Source: Paratractidigestivibacter faecalis (lineage in GTDB: Bacteria; Actinomycetota; Coriobacteriia; Coriobacteriales; Atopobiaceae). From it: a stretch of DNA of 64,000 nt. A program made the position numbers and the translations under genes. Under the pieces are notes generated by a model that searched no databases, was not told where the DNA came from, and saw only the letters and a list, made by a program, of their open reading frames with translations. This document shows, in pieces, positions 27,380 to 35,007 of the stretch (position 1 is its first letter; each line of letters opens with the position of its first letter). The stretch lies in NCBI RefSeq assembly GCF_003416765.1, contig NZ_QSNG01000001.1:1452742-1516741 (forward strand), read 5' to 3'.

Positions 27380-27785
27380 CAGGCGGCGTGCAGCCTATGG
27401 TGCCATCACATCCGAATCGATCTTTGATCAACCCTTGATTCACTTTTCGGGGAATGATTTTCAGATGGAATGCTGTGCAACGATTTGTAGATTGCCGCAA
27501 GGGCGCCTGCCGCCGCAAGCGCCCGCCAGGCATGGGACGCCGGGGCAGTCTAGCATCTCAACTCCATCGCCGTCACGTTGAGGAAGCTGCGGTAGCCGCA
27601 ACATAAGCCGGAGGGACCACGGCCTCGCCCATGCGGCCGTTGCCCCCCCCGGCCCTTGCAGACCTTAAGGGATAAGGACACGGACAAGGACGGGCGACTA
27701 AACCGGAGGCAGCAAATGGATAGGCATTATCATTTCAGTGGTAGAGTCTGACTCTGGCCGCAGCCGGTCGAGAGGAGACTATCGC

Positions 27786-28484
27786 GTGAAGCGGCCGAGG
27801 CATTATGTAGGGTCCCGCACCAGCACCAGGTTTCTCCTGACAACCTTCCTCATCACTTGGCCCGCATGGTGGCTGAATGCGGTTCTGACCTCAGCGGGCA
27901 TCATCGATTATTCAAGTCCCATCGGAACGGCAATCCACACCGCCGGCGTCTTTGGACCCACCATCGCCGGACTCTCGTTGATTCCGGGAGGCTTTACCCT
28001 GAAGCGCGGCCTCGCGTTCACGTTCGGCGGACTGAGACGCTCGCTCCCCTGGACCGCGGCGTTCCTCGTCGTGCCGCTGGTCCTTCTCACCGCCGCCTCC
28101 GATGGCCTCGCGGAAGGCTTCAGCCCAATCTCCGCCATGGGAGCCTTCCTTTTTTTCGCGGCCTGCCTTGCCACCGGGGCTATCTGGGGCCTGTGGCATC
28201 TGCCGCTGTGGTTCACGCAGGGCGCCGGGAGGGAGACGACCCCGTTTCCTGCGTTCGCAGCCCTCGCCGTGCTCCTCTCGTTCTGGCTGTCGGCGCTCTA
28301 TCGCGCGGGCGGGTGCGCCTTCTCCTGCCGCCTTCTCCATGCGCTGGCGAACACGCTCATCGGTGTGCTCACGCTCTCAAGCATCCCGCTCGTGATGGCC
28401 GCGGTGCTCGCCCTCACGGGGCTCTCGCTGGCCGCTTTGCCATATTCCGCACCTACGCGAGCGCTTGATCGATCAGCTTGTTGA
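27786..28484 (+). CDS. Degenerate CPBP-type intramembrane protease homologue
   Basis: Multi-helix membrane protein, 232 residues from a GTG at 27786 with AGAGGAG eight bases upstream. The second and third CPBP (Abi/CAAX-protease) motifs are present: IWGLWHLPLWF and LLHALANTLIG. The first catalytic motif, EExxxR, which normally lies just before IWGLWHLP, is absent: the preceding region reads SAMGAFLFFAACLATGA. This looks like loss of the catalytic Glu pair by an internal deletion. The last ~10 codons run into the tlpA-like gene on the other strand (32-base overlap), suggesting the end was also replaced. Probably inactive as a protease. Confidence 0.65.
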   Translation: MKRPRHYVGSRTSTRFLLTTFLITWPAWWLNAVLTSAGIIDYSSPIGTAIHTAGVFGPTIAGLSLIPGGFTLKRGLAFTFGGLRRSLPWTAAFLVVPLVLLTAASDGLAEGFSPISAMGAFLFFAACLATGAIWGLWHLPLWFTQGAGRETTPFPAFAALAVLLSFWLSALYRAGGCAFSCRLLHALANTLIGVLTLSSIPLVMAAVLALTGLSLAALPYSAPTRALDRSAC

Positions 28485-29403
28485 GTGCCTCGCGCTGCTC
28501 AGCAGAGTTGATACCGCCCATGATCGGCTCTCCCACGATGTTGCCGTTCTGGTCGATCACGTAGGTGGTCGGGAACGAGTACAGGTTGGAGGTGAACTTG
28601 CCGGCCTCGCTATCCGACTTGAACCAGATGTTCTTGTACGTCACGCCCTTCTTGGAGAGCACGTCCTTGGCATCGGCCACCTCGCCCTTGCTACCATCGA
28701 GCGTAAAGGAATTGACGCCCACGACCTGGCCGCCCTTTGCGGCAAGCTCCTTGTTGAGCTCCTCCAGATCGCTCAGTTCGCCCACACAGGGCTTACAGGT
28801 GGTAAACCAGAAGTTCATGACGGTGACCTTGTTCTTGGAGAACAGCTCGTCGCTGTTTACATCGTTGCCGTCAAGGTCCTTGCCCTTGAAGCTGGGGAAC
28901 TTTGCTGCCTTGCTCTCGCCGTTGGCCATTCCCGCGGCCGAAGCATCAACGCTCTCCCCCTCGCCAGGCGCGCTGCCACATCCGGGGAACTCCTTCTCCA
29001 GCGCCATGAGCTTTTCCTCGATCTCCTTGACCTGCTGCGCGCCGGCCTTCAGCGTCTTGAGCTCGTCAGCCGTAAACTGGTCCTTGGCGCCCTCGATGGT
29101 GCCGAGCAAAAAGTCGCCGTAGTTCTTGCCGTCCTCGATCATGGGGGTGTCCTTGTTGGCCGCAAGGAACACCTTTTCCCACAGGGCGTTATCGCTCGCA
29201 AAGATCTCGTTTTCCTTTTGCAGCAGCTGCTTGTGCAACTCGGCCGCCTCGTCGGCACTCGATGGCTTTTGCGCCATGAGCTCGGCAATCTGCGCATCGC
29301 CGCTCGTGGCATCGCTCGCGTCGCCCTTGGGCACAGAGCACGCCACGAGACTCAGCGCCAGCACGGGCGCCATCAACAGGACCGCAATTTTTGACAGTTT
29401 CAT
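28453..29403 (-). CDS. TlpA/ResA-like thioredoxin-fold lipoprotein
   Basis: 316 residues. Lipoprotein signal with lipobox LVAC (Cys22), a ~130-residue charged helical region, then a redoxin domain with KVTVMNFWFTTCKPCVGEL containing the CKPC redox pair, and SFPTTYVIDQNGNIVGEP with the cis-proline. Anchored outside the membrane, such proteins reduce or exchange disulfides. Third gene of a leftward operon behind a 4Fe-4S membrane protein (22 bases) and a small CXXC protein, so an electron relay from membrane cluster to extracytoplasmic thiols is inferred. Confidence 0.9.
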   Translation of the reverse strand: MKLSKIAVLLMAPVLALSLVACSVPKGDASDATSGDAQIAELMAQKPSSADEAAELHKQLLQKENEIFASDNALWEKVFLAANKDTPMIEDGKNYGDFLLGTIEGAKDQFTADELKTLKAGAQQVKEIEEKLMALEKEFPGCGSAPGEGESVDASAAGMANGESKAAKFPSFKGKDLDGNDVNSDELFSKNKVTVMNFWFTTCKPCVGELSDLEELNKELAAKGGQVVGVNSFTLDGSKGEVADAKDVLSKKGVTYKNIWFKSDSEAGKFTSNLYSFPTTYVIDQNGNIVGEPIMGGINSAEQREALNKLIDQALA

Positions 29404-29425
29404 GGTTCCTCCGTTACATCGAAGC

Positions 29426-30349
29426 TTATATGGATGCCTGTTTGCTTTCGCAGGCTTGCGAAGACTGCGCGGGCTTGTTGCCCGTCACGCCCAGCCCGTA
29501 GCGAAAGCTAATGGCATCGACGGGGCACGCACCCACGCACTTGCCGCAGCGGATGCACTCGGCATGGTCGGGCGTACGCGTAACGTCCACGTCCATCTGG
29601 CACACCTTGGCGCACTTGCCGCACGAGACGCACTTGCACTTATCAACCTTGATCCCCAGCAACGACACCTTGTTCATGAGCGCATAAAACGCGCCGAGGG
29701 GGCAAATCCATTTACAGAAGGGGCGATAAAACAGCACGCTCAGCACCGCAACCGCAATGAGAATCGCGAGCTTCCAGGTAAAGAGCTTTCCCAGCGCGGA
29801 GCGGATCCCCGCGTTCATGATTGACAGCGGAATCGCTCCCTCGAGCACACCCTGCGGGCAGATGTACTTGCAAAAGAACGGGTCGCCCATGCCCACATCG
29901 TTGACCACCAAGACGGGCAGCAGCACCACGGCAAACAGCAGCACGGCATACTTGATGTACGTGAGCGGCTTGAGCTTTTTCGTGGAGAGCTTTTTGCCGG
30001 GAATCTTGTGCAGAAGCTCTTGCAGCCATCCAAACGGACACAAAAAGCCGCATACAAAGCGCCCCAACAGCACACCGATCAGGATGAGGGTTCCGGTGAC
30101 GTAATACGAGAAGCTGAACTTAGACGAGCCCACCACCGACTGAAACGACCCGATGGGGCACGCACCCGAGGCCGCCGGACACGAGTAGCAGTTGAGCCCC
30201 GGCACGCAGACGGCTTTGCCCGCCCCCTGATAGATGCCTCCCTTGGCAAAGTTAGGCAGGTGAATATTGGTCGCAAGCGTCGCCACCGCCTGGATCAGTC
30301 CGCGAAATCGCGCCAAAAGGTGCGATACGGTGTTTATTCTTTTATCCAA
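29426..30349 (-). CDS. NapH/RdxA-like 4Fe-4S membrane protein
   Basis: Polytopic membrane protein, 307 residues, with cytoplasmic ferredoxin-type clusters. Cysteine motifs include CGFLCPFGWLQE and CKWICPLGAF (the CxxxCP pairs of NapH/CcoG proteins) and two [4Fe-4S] motifs, CKCVSCGKCAKVC and CIRCGKCVGACPVD. About five membrane helices lie between. I place the start at a TTG (30349) with GGAG ten bases upstream, overlapping the stop of the small CXXC gene by eight bases, because homology begins there; the frame is open to 30421. It likely passes electrons across the membrane to the TlpA-like lipoprotein. Confidence 0.88.
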   Translation of the reverse strand: MDKRINTVSHLLARFRGLIQAVATLATNIHLPNFAKGGIYQGAGKAVCVPGLNCYSCPAASGACPIGSFQSVVGSSKFSFSYYVTGTLILIGVLLGRFVCGFLCPFGWLQELLHKIPGKKLSTKKLKPLTYIKYAVLLFAVVLLPVLVVNDVGMGDPFFCKYICPQGVLEGAIPLSIMNAGIRSALGKLFTWKLAILIAVAVLSVLFYRPFCKWICPLGAFYALMNKVSLLGIKVDKCKCVSCGKCAKVCQMDVDVTRTPDHAECIRCGKCVGACPVDAISFRYGLGVTGNKPAQSSQACESKQASI

Positions 30350-30488
30350 TTCCGATACACTCCAAGCACAGCCTGATTGCCTTGGCCAGCACGGCATCCG
30401 CCTCGCCGCGCATGACGCCAAAGCACACCATGGCCATCCCGACGATCAGCAAAGCAACCTGCGCCACAGGCTTGATCGCTTTGAACAA
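30342..30488 (-). CDS. CD1871A-family CXXC small membrane protein
   Basis: A 48-codon gene, easily missed because it starts with TTG (30488; AAAGGAG eight bases upstream). It encodes a basic start (LFKAIKPVAQ), one hydrophobic helix (VALLIVGMAMVCFGVM), a charged loop and a C-terminal IRLCLECIGIG, which is the signature of the CD1871A-family CXXC proteins of anaerobic Firmicutes and Coriobacteria. That family sits beside 4Fe-4S membrane proteins and redoxins, as here. First gene of the redox operon, translationally coupled to the next. A GTG at 30497 is an alternative start. Confidence 0.8.
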   Translation of the reverse strand: MFKAIKPVAQVALLIVGMAMVCFGVMRGEADAVLAKAIRLCLECIGIG

Positions 30489-30577
30489 TCTGACCACTCC
30501 TTTCGCTTCGCGACCCATTGGACCATACCGACTATAAAATCCGCGTTAAGCGCGAATGACTATGCAAGGAGAACGTT

Positions 30578-31252
30578 ATGCGCATCTTGGTCGTCGAGGA
30601 CGAGCGGGCGCTGTGCGATGCGATCGCACGCAGCCTGCGTAACTTGGCCTATAGCGTCGACTGCTGCTACGACGGGCAGCAGGCCCTCGATCTGCTCGAT
30701 GTCGAGACCTTTGACCTTGTCGTGCTCGACCTCAATCTCCCCCATGTCAACGGCATGGCCGTGCTCAGGCAACTCAGAAAAACCGATTGCGAGACCAAGG
30801 TGCTCGTGCTCTCGGCACGTGGCGAGGTCGCCGACAAGGTGGCGGGGCTCGATGCCGGCGCCAACGACTACCTCACCAAGCCGTTCCATCTTGACGAGCT
30901 GGCGGCGCGCATCCGTAGCCTCACGCTCAGGCGCTTCATGCAAAACGATACTGTCCTCACCTGCGGGTCGCTGAGCTTTGATACCAAGACGCGCCTCGCC
31001 TCCGTGGGCGACGTGCCCCTATCCCTCACGCGCAAGGAGACCGGCATCTTGGAATACCTGATGCTTAACCAGGGGCGACCGGTGAGCCAAGAAGAGCTTA
31101 TTGAGCACGTATGGGACTGCAGCGTCAACAGCTTTAGCAACGCGACTCGCGTGCACATCTCGTCGCTGCGCAAAAAGCTGCGCGGCGCGTTGGAGCACGA
31201 CCCCATCCGCAACCGGATCGGCGAAGGCTACGTTATGGAGGATGGCGAATGA
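30578..31252 (+). CDS. OmpR/QseB-family response regulator
   Basis: 224 residues; ATG at 30578 after AAGGAG. The receiver domain has the acidic pair E7/D8, phospho-acceptor Asp51 in VVLDLNLP, Ser79 in VLVLSARG and Lys in YLTKPF; a winged-helix DNA-binding domain follows (LTRKETGILEYLMLN, VHISSLRKKL). It is transcribed divergently from the CXXC/4Fe-4S/TlpA operon, with only 89 bases between, so that operon is the likely target. The stop overlaps the kinase start (ATGA). Confidence 0.94.
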   Translation: MRILVVEDERALCDAIARSLRNLAYSVDCCYDGQQALDLLDVETFDLVVLDLNLPHVNGMAVLRQLRKTDCETKVLVLSARGEVADKVAGLDAGANDYLTKPFHLDELAARIRSLTLRRFMQNDTVLTCGSLSFDTKTRLASVGDVPLSLTRKETGILEYLMLNQGRPVSQEELIEHVWDCSVNSFSNATRVHISSLRKKLRGALEHDPIRNRIGEGYVMEDGE

Positions 31253-32388
31253 AGCGGCTGTCGCTGCAGTGGCGCATCACGTTGATGACGGCCCTGCTGA
31301 TGTGCTTGACCGGCGTGCTCATTAATTGCATGGTCGGCTACTCCGGCATGCGCTACATGGACTCGATTGGCACTGAAGTGTCGGCGCATGGCGAGGTGCA
31401 GGCGGACTCGCCCAGCTCATTTGACCCGGCGAGCAAAGAGCTCGATGACGAGCTGACCATCGTCGTGAGCAACGCCCAGGAATCGTTTGGCGCGACGAGC
31501 TGGTATATAACCGCGGCGGTAACGCTGCTCGGCGGCGTGCTGGCCTATTTTGTGAGTGGGCATGCGCTACGGCCGCTGCGTTCCTTTGCGGCGCAAGTCG
31601 AGAGCGTGCAGCCCGACAACCTCGCCGACACAAAGATCAGCGAAGACGTGCCTGCCGAACTCAGGCGCTGCAGCGCGTCGTTTAACGACATGATTGCCCG
31701 CCTTGACGAGGGTTTTTCTGCGCAAAGGCAGTTTACGGGCAATGCGGCGCACGAGCTGCGCACGCCGCTCGCGCTCATGCAGGCCCAGGTTGAACTGTTT
31801 TGTGCCGAGCACCCCGGCATCGACGCTGACACGGCTAGCCTGCTCGGCCTGCTGCAGGAGCAGACCGAGAGAATGACGCACATGACAGCGACGCTACTTG
31901 AAATGAGCGAGCTGCGCGGCGTCCCCTGCAACGACGAGATTGACCTGGCGCCGATGATCGAGGAAGTGCTCACCGACCTGGCGCCGCTTGCCGAGGAAAA
32001 GGGCATCACACTTGCAAGCGAGGGCGAAGCGCAAATGATCGGCAGCGACACGCTGATCTATCGACTGCTGTTCAACTTGGCCGAAAACGCCATTCGCTAC
32101 GGCGCGCCCAGCTCGACCGTGCAAATCAGCACCCGCGACGAGGGCAACCGCGTGCTGCTGCGCGTGCGCGACCAGGGGCTGGGCATTCCCGAGCAATACC
32201 AGACGAGCATCTTCCAGCCCTTCTTTCGCGTCGACAAATCGCGTAGCAGGGCATATGGCGGCGTGGGCCTGGGACTTGCGCTGGCCGGGGAGATCGCCGC
32301 GCTCCACGGCGGCTCCATCGAGGTTGAAGAGAGCTCGGAGAGCGGAACGACCATGCTCGTGACCCTTCCCGCACGCACACTCGGCTAA
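31249..32388 (+). CDS. Sensor histidine kinase
   Basis: 379 residues; ATG at 31249 overlaps the regulator stop by four bases. Two membrane helices (about 12-30 and 85-103) bracket a small extracytoplasmic loop of ~55 residues; then HAMP, HisKA with His168 in AAHELRTPLALMQAQ, and HATPase_c with NLAENAIRYG, VRDQGLGIP, FFRVDKSRSR and GGVGLGLALAG. Partner of the preceding regulator, likely sensing an envelope redox or stress signal given the divergent redox operon. Confidence 0.94.
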   Translation: MKRLSLQWRITLMTALLMCLTGVLINCMVGYSGMRYMDSIGTEVSAHGEVQADSPSSFDPASKELDDELTIVVSNAQESFGATSWYITAAVTLLGGVLAYFVSGHALRPLRSFAAQVESVQPDNLADTKISEDVPAELRRCSASFNDMIARLDEGFSAQRQFTGNAAHELRTPLALMQAQVELFCAEHPGIDADTASLLGLLQEQTERMTHMTATLLEMSELRGVPCNDEIDLAPMIEEVLTDLAPLAEEKGITLASEGEAQMIGSDTLIYRLLFNLAENAIRYGAPSSTVQISTRDEGNRVLLRVRDQGLGIPEQYQTSIFQPFFRVDKSRSRAYGGVGLGLALAGEIAALHGGSIEVEESSESGTTMLVTLPARTLG

Positions 32389-32995
32389 TAACGCCTCGTC
32401 ACAAGGCAGCGCAACGTCAAGACCCGCACCCCAATGTCAACTCTTTTCGAAAAAAGGGGCCCTGCTCGCCTTTGCTGAATGGGGTCGCTTCGCGTCAGCA
32501 GGTACTTGGGGTAGTTGTCTCTGACCTGTTCGAACGGGCGGTATTCGCGCTCCTCGATGGACTGGTCGGCCATGATGGTCATTGCGACCTGAACGTATGC
32601 GTAGCCCATCTCCGGGTTCCTGAGGATGAAGTCGCATTCCAGCTTTCCAATGCGCCCGACGCTGACCTTGCAACCCTGCGCGCGAGCGTCTCGCGCTTGA
32701 CCCTCACGCCCTGCTTGCTTTCGAGGTCGGACTGGATGTTCGCAAGCGAAGTGGTGACGCCGAAGTTGTTGATGACGTAGTCGCGCACCTGGTTGAACAC
32801 GGAGACGTTCTTGATCTTCACGCGCCTGCGGATGTCCTTTTCGAAGATCTCCTGGATTACCGCCGCGACGTAAGCGCGCTTGTCGGTGAGCTGGGGGGTG
32901 GTGATGCGTGCCATGTCGTCAGGGCGCTTGTTGGGATCCACGCAGGGCCCCTTCGGGGCCGATGGGATGCGCCGGCGCGCAGGCGCATTGGCCAC
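32385..32995 (-). pseudogene. DUF4143-type ATPase, internally deleted and frameshifted
   Basis: Reading leftwards, MARITTPQLTDKRAYVAAVI, the following IRRRVKIKNVSVFNQVRDYV and VKRETLAR match the middle of DUF4143 ATPases. The frame then jumps, after a loss of roughly 70 codons, to KVSVGRIGKLECDFILRNPE and YAYVQVAMTIMAD up to YPKYLLTRSDPIQQR, the normal C-terminus, in another frame. The N-terminal Walker domain is absent. Such ATPases are common accessory genes in Coriobacteria; this copy is dead. Confidence 0.8.
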
Positions 32996-33062
32996 AACAT
33001 TAAATTACATGCAGACACGACCAGGTTTTCCCTGCTGAGCACGACCGGAAGACGCAGCACGG

Positions 33063-33324
33063 CTCATCGTACTGGCGAACCCCTACGTCTTCATCAGCCA
33101 TATCATGAGCCTGCCCGCCCTCCCTTTCTTTATCCAAAGCCTGGGCGGAAGCGAGGCGATCGTGGGCATCTGCGCAGCGGCCTTCTCTTTAGCCGCCGTG
33201 ATCAACAGACCGTTTGTGGGCTGATGGCTCGATAACGGAGCTCGCAAGGTGGCGCTTGCGATAGGCCTTCTGCTCTTGGGCGCCGCGCCACCAGGCTATG
33301 TGTTTGTGCCGATTTCCTGTCATG
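33063..33324 (+). pseudogene. MFS transporter fragment with in-frame stop
   Basis: LIVLANPYVFISHIMSLPAL and PFFIQSLGGSEAIVGICAAA lead to NRPFVG, a TGA (33222-33224), then WLDNGARKVALAIGLLLLGA. This is the first two or three helices of a major-facilitator transporter, with the loop-2 motif G..LDNGARK split by the stop. No upstream start and no downstream continuation: a remnant. Confidence 0.65.
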
Positions 33325-33386
33325 CCGCCCAATGACCCCGAAGCGGGTATCACCCAAGAGGCGCAGACCCAGTTGAAAGAGGCATC

Positions 33387-33941
33387 ATGTCCAAGCTTGA
33401 CGATTTCATGCGGCTCCTATGCGGCGAGTTCGACAACAGGGAGCAGTTCGAGGCGAAGCAGGCCGCGGGCGAGACCTTCCCCCTTGCCCACCACGTCAAC
33501 ACCGCCTGCAACGATAAGATCCTGGGGCTTCCCGACGACTTCGCCGGCACCTTCATGGTCGAGGAGTGCTACTACGAGGTTGACGGCAAGAAGTCCGCCT
33601 CGCCCCACCTGTTCCTCTTCACCGAGGAGAAGGACGGCGTCCTTCTGACCTCCTACGACACGCCCGAGGGCAACGACAAGCGAACGTTCTCCTACGTGAC
33701 CATGGTCCCCGCCGAGTTCTCATCTCTGCGCGAGTCGGGCAAGTTCACGCCCGCGCTCTACCGCGAGCACGATGGCGTATGGGAGGGCGGCTCGGACTCC
33801 ATGTTTTCGCCCGTCATGAGGTTCCACCTGTTCGAGAGGTTCTCCGCCGACGTCCTGGAGGTCTCCGAGTCCATGGAGATGAACGGCAAGCGCGTGTTCG
33901 GCTTCGACGAACCAATCCTCTACAAGCGCATCGGCAAGTAG
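33387..33941 (+). CDS. Conserved protein, CpeT-like (calycin) candidate
   Basis: 184 residues; ATG at 33387 after AGAGG. The order L..LLCGEFDNREQFEAK, then HHVNTACNDKILGLPDDFAG, FMVEECYYEV, HLFLFTEEKDGVLLTSYDTP and late FERFSADVLEVSESMEMNGK recalls the CpcT/CpeT lyase-like calycin family (N-terminal GxFxNxxQ, then beta strands). Non-photosynthetic bacteria carry such proteins with no known role. It appears intact although surrounded by remnants. Confidence 0.6.
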   Translation: MSKLDDFMRLLCGEFDNREQFEAKQAAGETFPLAHHVNTACNDKILGLPDDFAGTFMVEECYYEVDGKKSASPHLFLFTEEKDGVLLTSYDTPEGNDKRTFSYVTMVPAEFSSLRESGKFTPALYREHDGVWEGGSDSMFSPVMRFHLFERFSADVLEVSESMEMNGKRVFGFDEPILYKRIGK

Positions 33942-34201
33942 CCACGAGGTGAGAACGGATAGGCGTGGGACGTGGGGGTTCGTCATGCAGAGGAGCGCGC
34001 CCAGACACATCCTGTACACAGCGATGCTGGTTCCGTTCATCTTGATGACCATAGCGTCGACGCACTCGAGATATTAGCAAGATGATGGACGGTTGTCGTC
34101 GATGGGCCACCACGGACGCAGTCCCAGCAGCTCCCGATTTGTTTTTAGCTCGTTTGTCTCCGTTTGCCGGACGGTAGTACAGAAATTGGGCTGCTTGATG
34201 A

Positions 34202-34240
34202 AAGGGGCCGAGCCTGGAGACAATCCAGACTCGGCCCCTT
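34202..34240. terminator. Strong GC hairpin in intergenic DNA
   Basis: AAGGGGCCGAG and CTCGGCCCCTT enclose a second stem CTGGA/TCCAG. It lies in the gene-free stretch 33942-34623, which otherwise holds nothing I recognise. Possibly a bidirectional terminator; the T run is poor. Confidence 0.5.
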
Positions 34241-34623
34241 CGCTTTGAAGTGAGAATGGGACGGATGCCCAAAACACGTCGATCGTGGCGTCAAGCGTAC
34301 TGGACGCGCTAACACCGCTGGCGCCACCGGCAGCAGCGACATCCGGGACGGGTCGAGCGCTGGCGATGGCATTTTCGGCGCACCTGGGGAGTAAATGATA
34401 CGGTGGCTTACACGGCGACGCTCGGCGGTATGCCGCGGCATTTCCCCTGATTGCTCCCGTTTTCATTGAGGCGGCGAGATTCTTTGCTCCCCATTAACCA
34501 CCTGGGGAAACGCCGTACGGAGACCGCAAAAACGCCCGTTGAGTTCGATTTGAGTTTCACGGGCCCCGAAACGGCGTCGTTTCGCCCCCGGGGACAAAAA
34601 CCGCGCGTCTACTCACTTGGGAT

Positions 34624-34896
34624 GAATCCTTACTCCCGTCCCCCCCCCCCCCGAATGCCGCCCCGTGCCTTGTTGTCTTTAAATGCGGGGAGTAAATGGC
34701 GAAATCTCAGGTGAAAAGGAGTAAATAGCCAAAGAAAAAGCCTCCGTTCCAACGCGGGGACAGAGGCCAGATCATCGTATTTACTCACCGCCGTCGCTGG
34801 CGGCTTTGCCGTGACTATCGTACGAAACGAAACTCAACGCCACAGTGCGGCACTCAAAAATGCAGGTCAGAACCCTATCGACCTACTCCCACTCGA
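34624..34896. repeat. Non-coding repeat, left half (copy A)
   Basis: From GAATCCTTACTCCCG to CTACTCCCACTCGA it matches 60585-60850 over about 270 bases with scattered differences. It includes a C13 tract (34640-34652) and a leftward hairpin around AAAAAGCCTCCG. It breaks exactly at TACTCCCACTCG, where the RloC-like segment begins. Confidence 0.85.
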
Positions 34897-35007
34897 CATT
34901 GAGATTTTGCATCGTCATAAATCGTTATTCCCTTTGATTTCGCATAGTGCCCACAGTGGACATAGGAGAAAGAAGAACGCGTACTCAAACGATACTCGCA
35001 AATGCCT

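Noticed and set aside
33720-34052. Frame starting MVIKMNGTSIAVYRMCLGAL
   Set aside because: The first ~30 residues look somewhat protein-like, but most of the frame is antisense of the CpeT-like gene; no family recognised.
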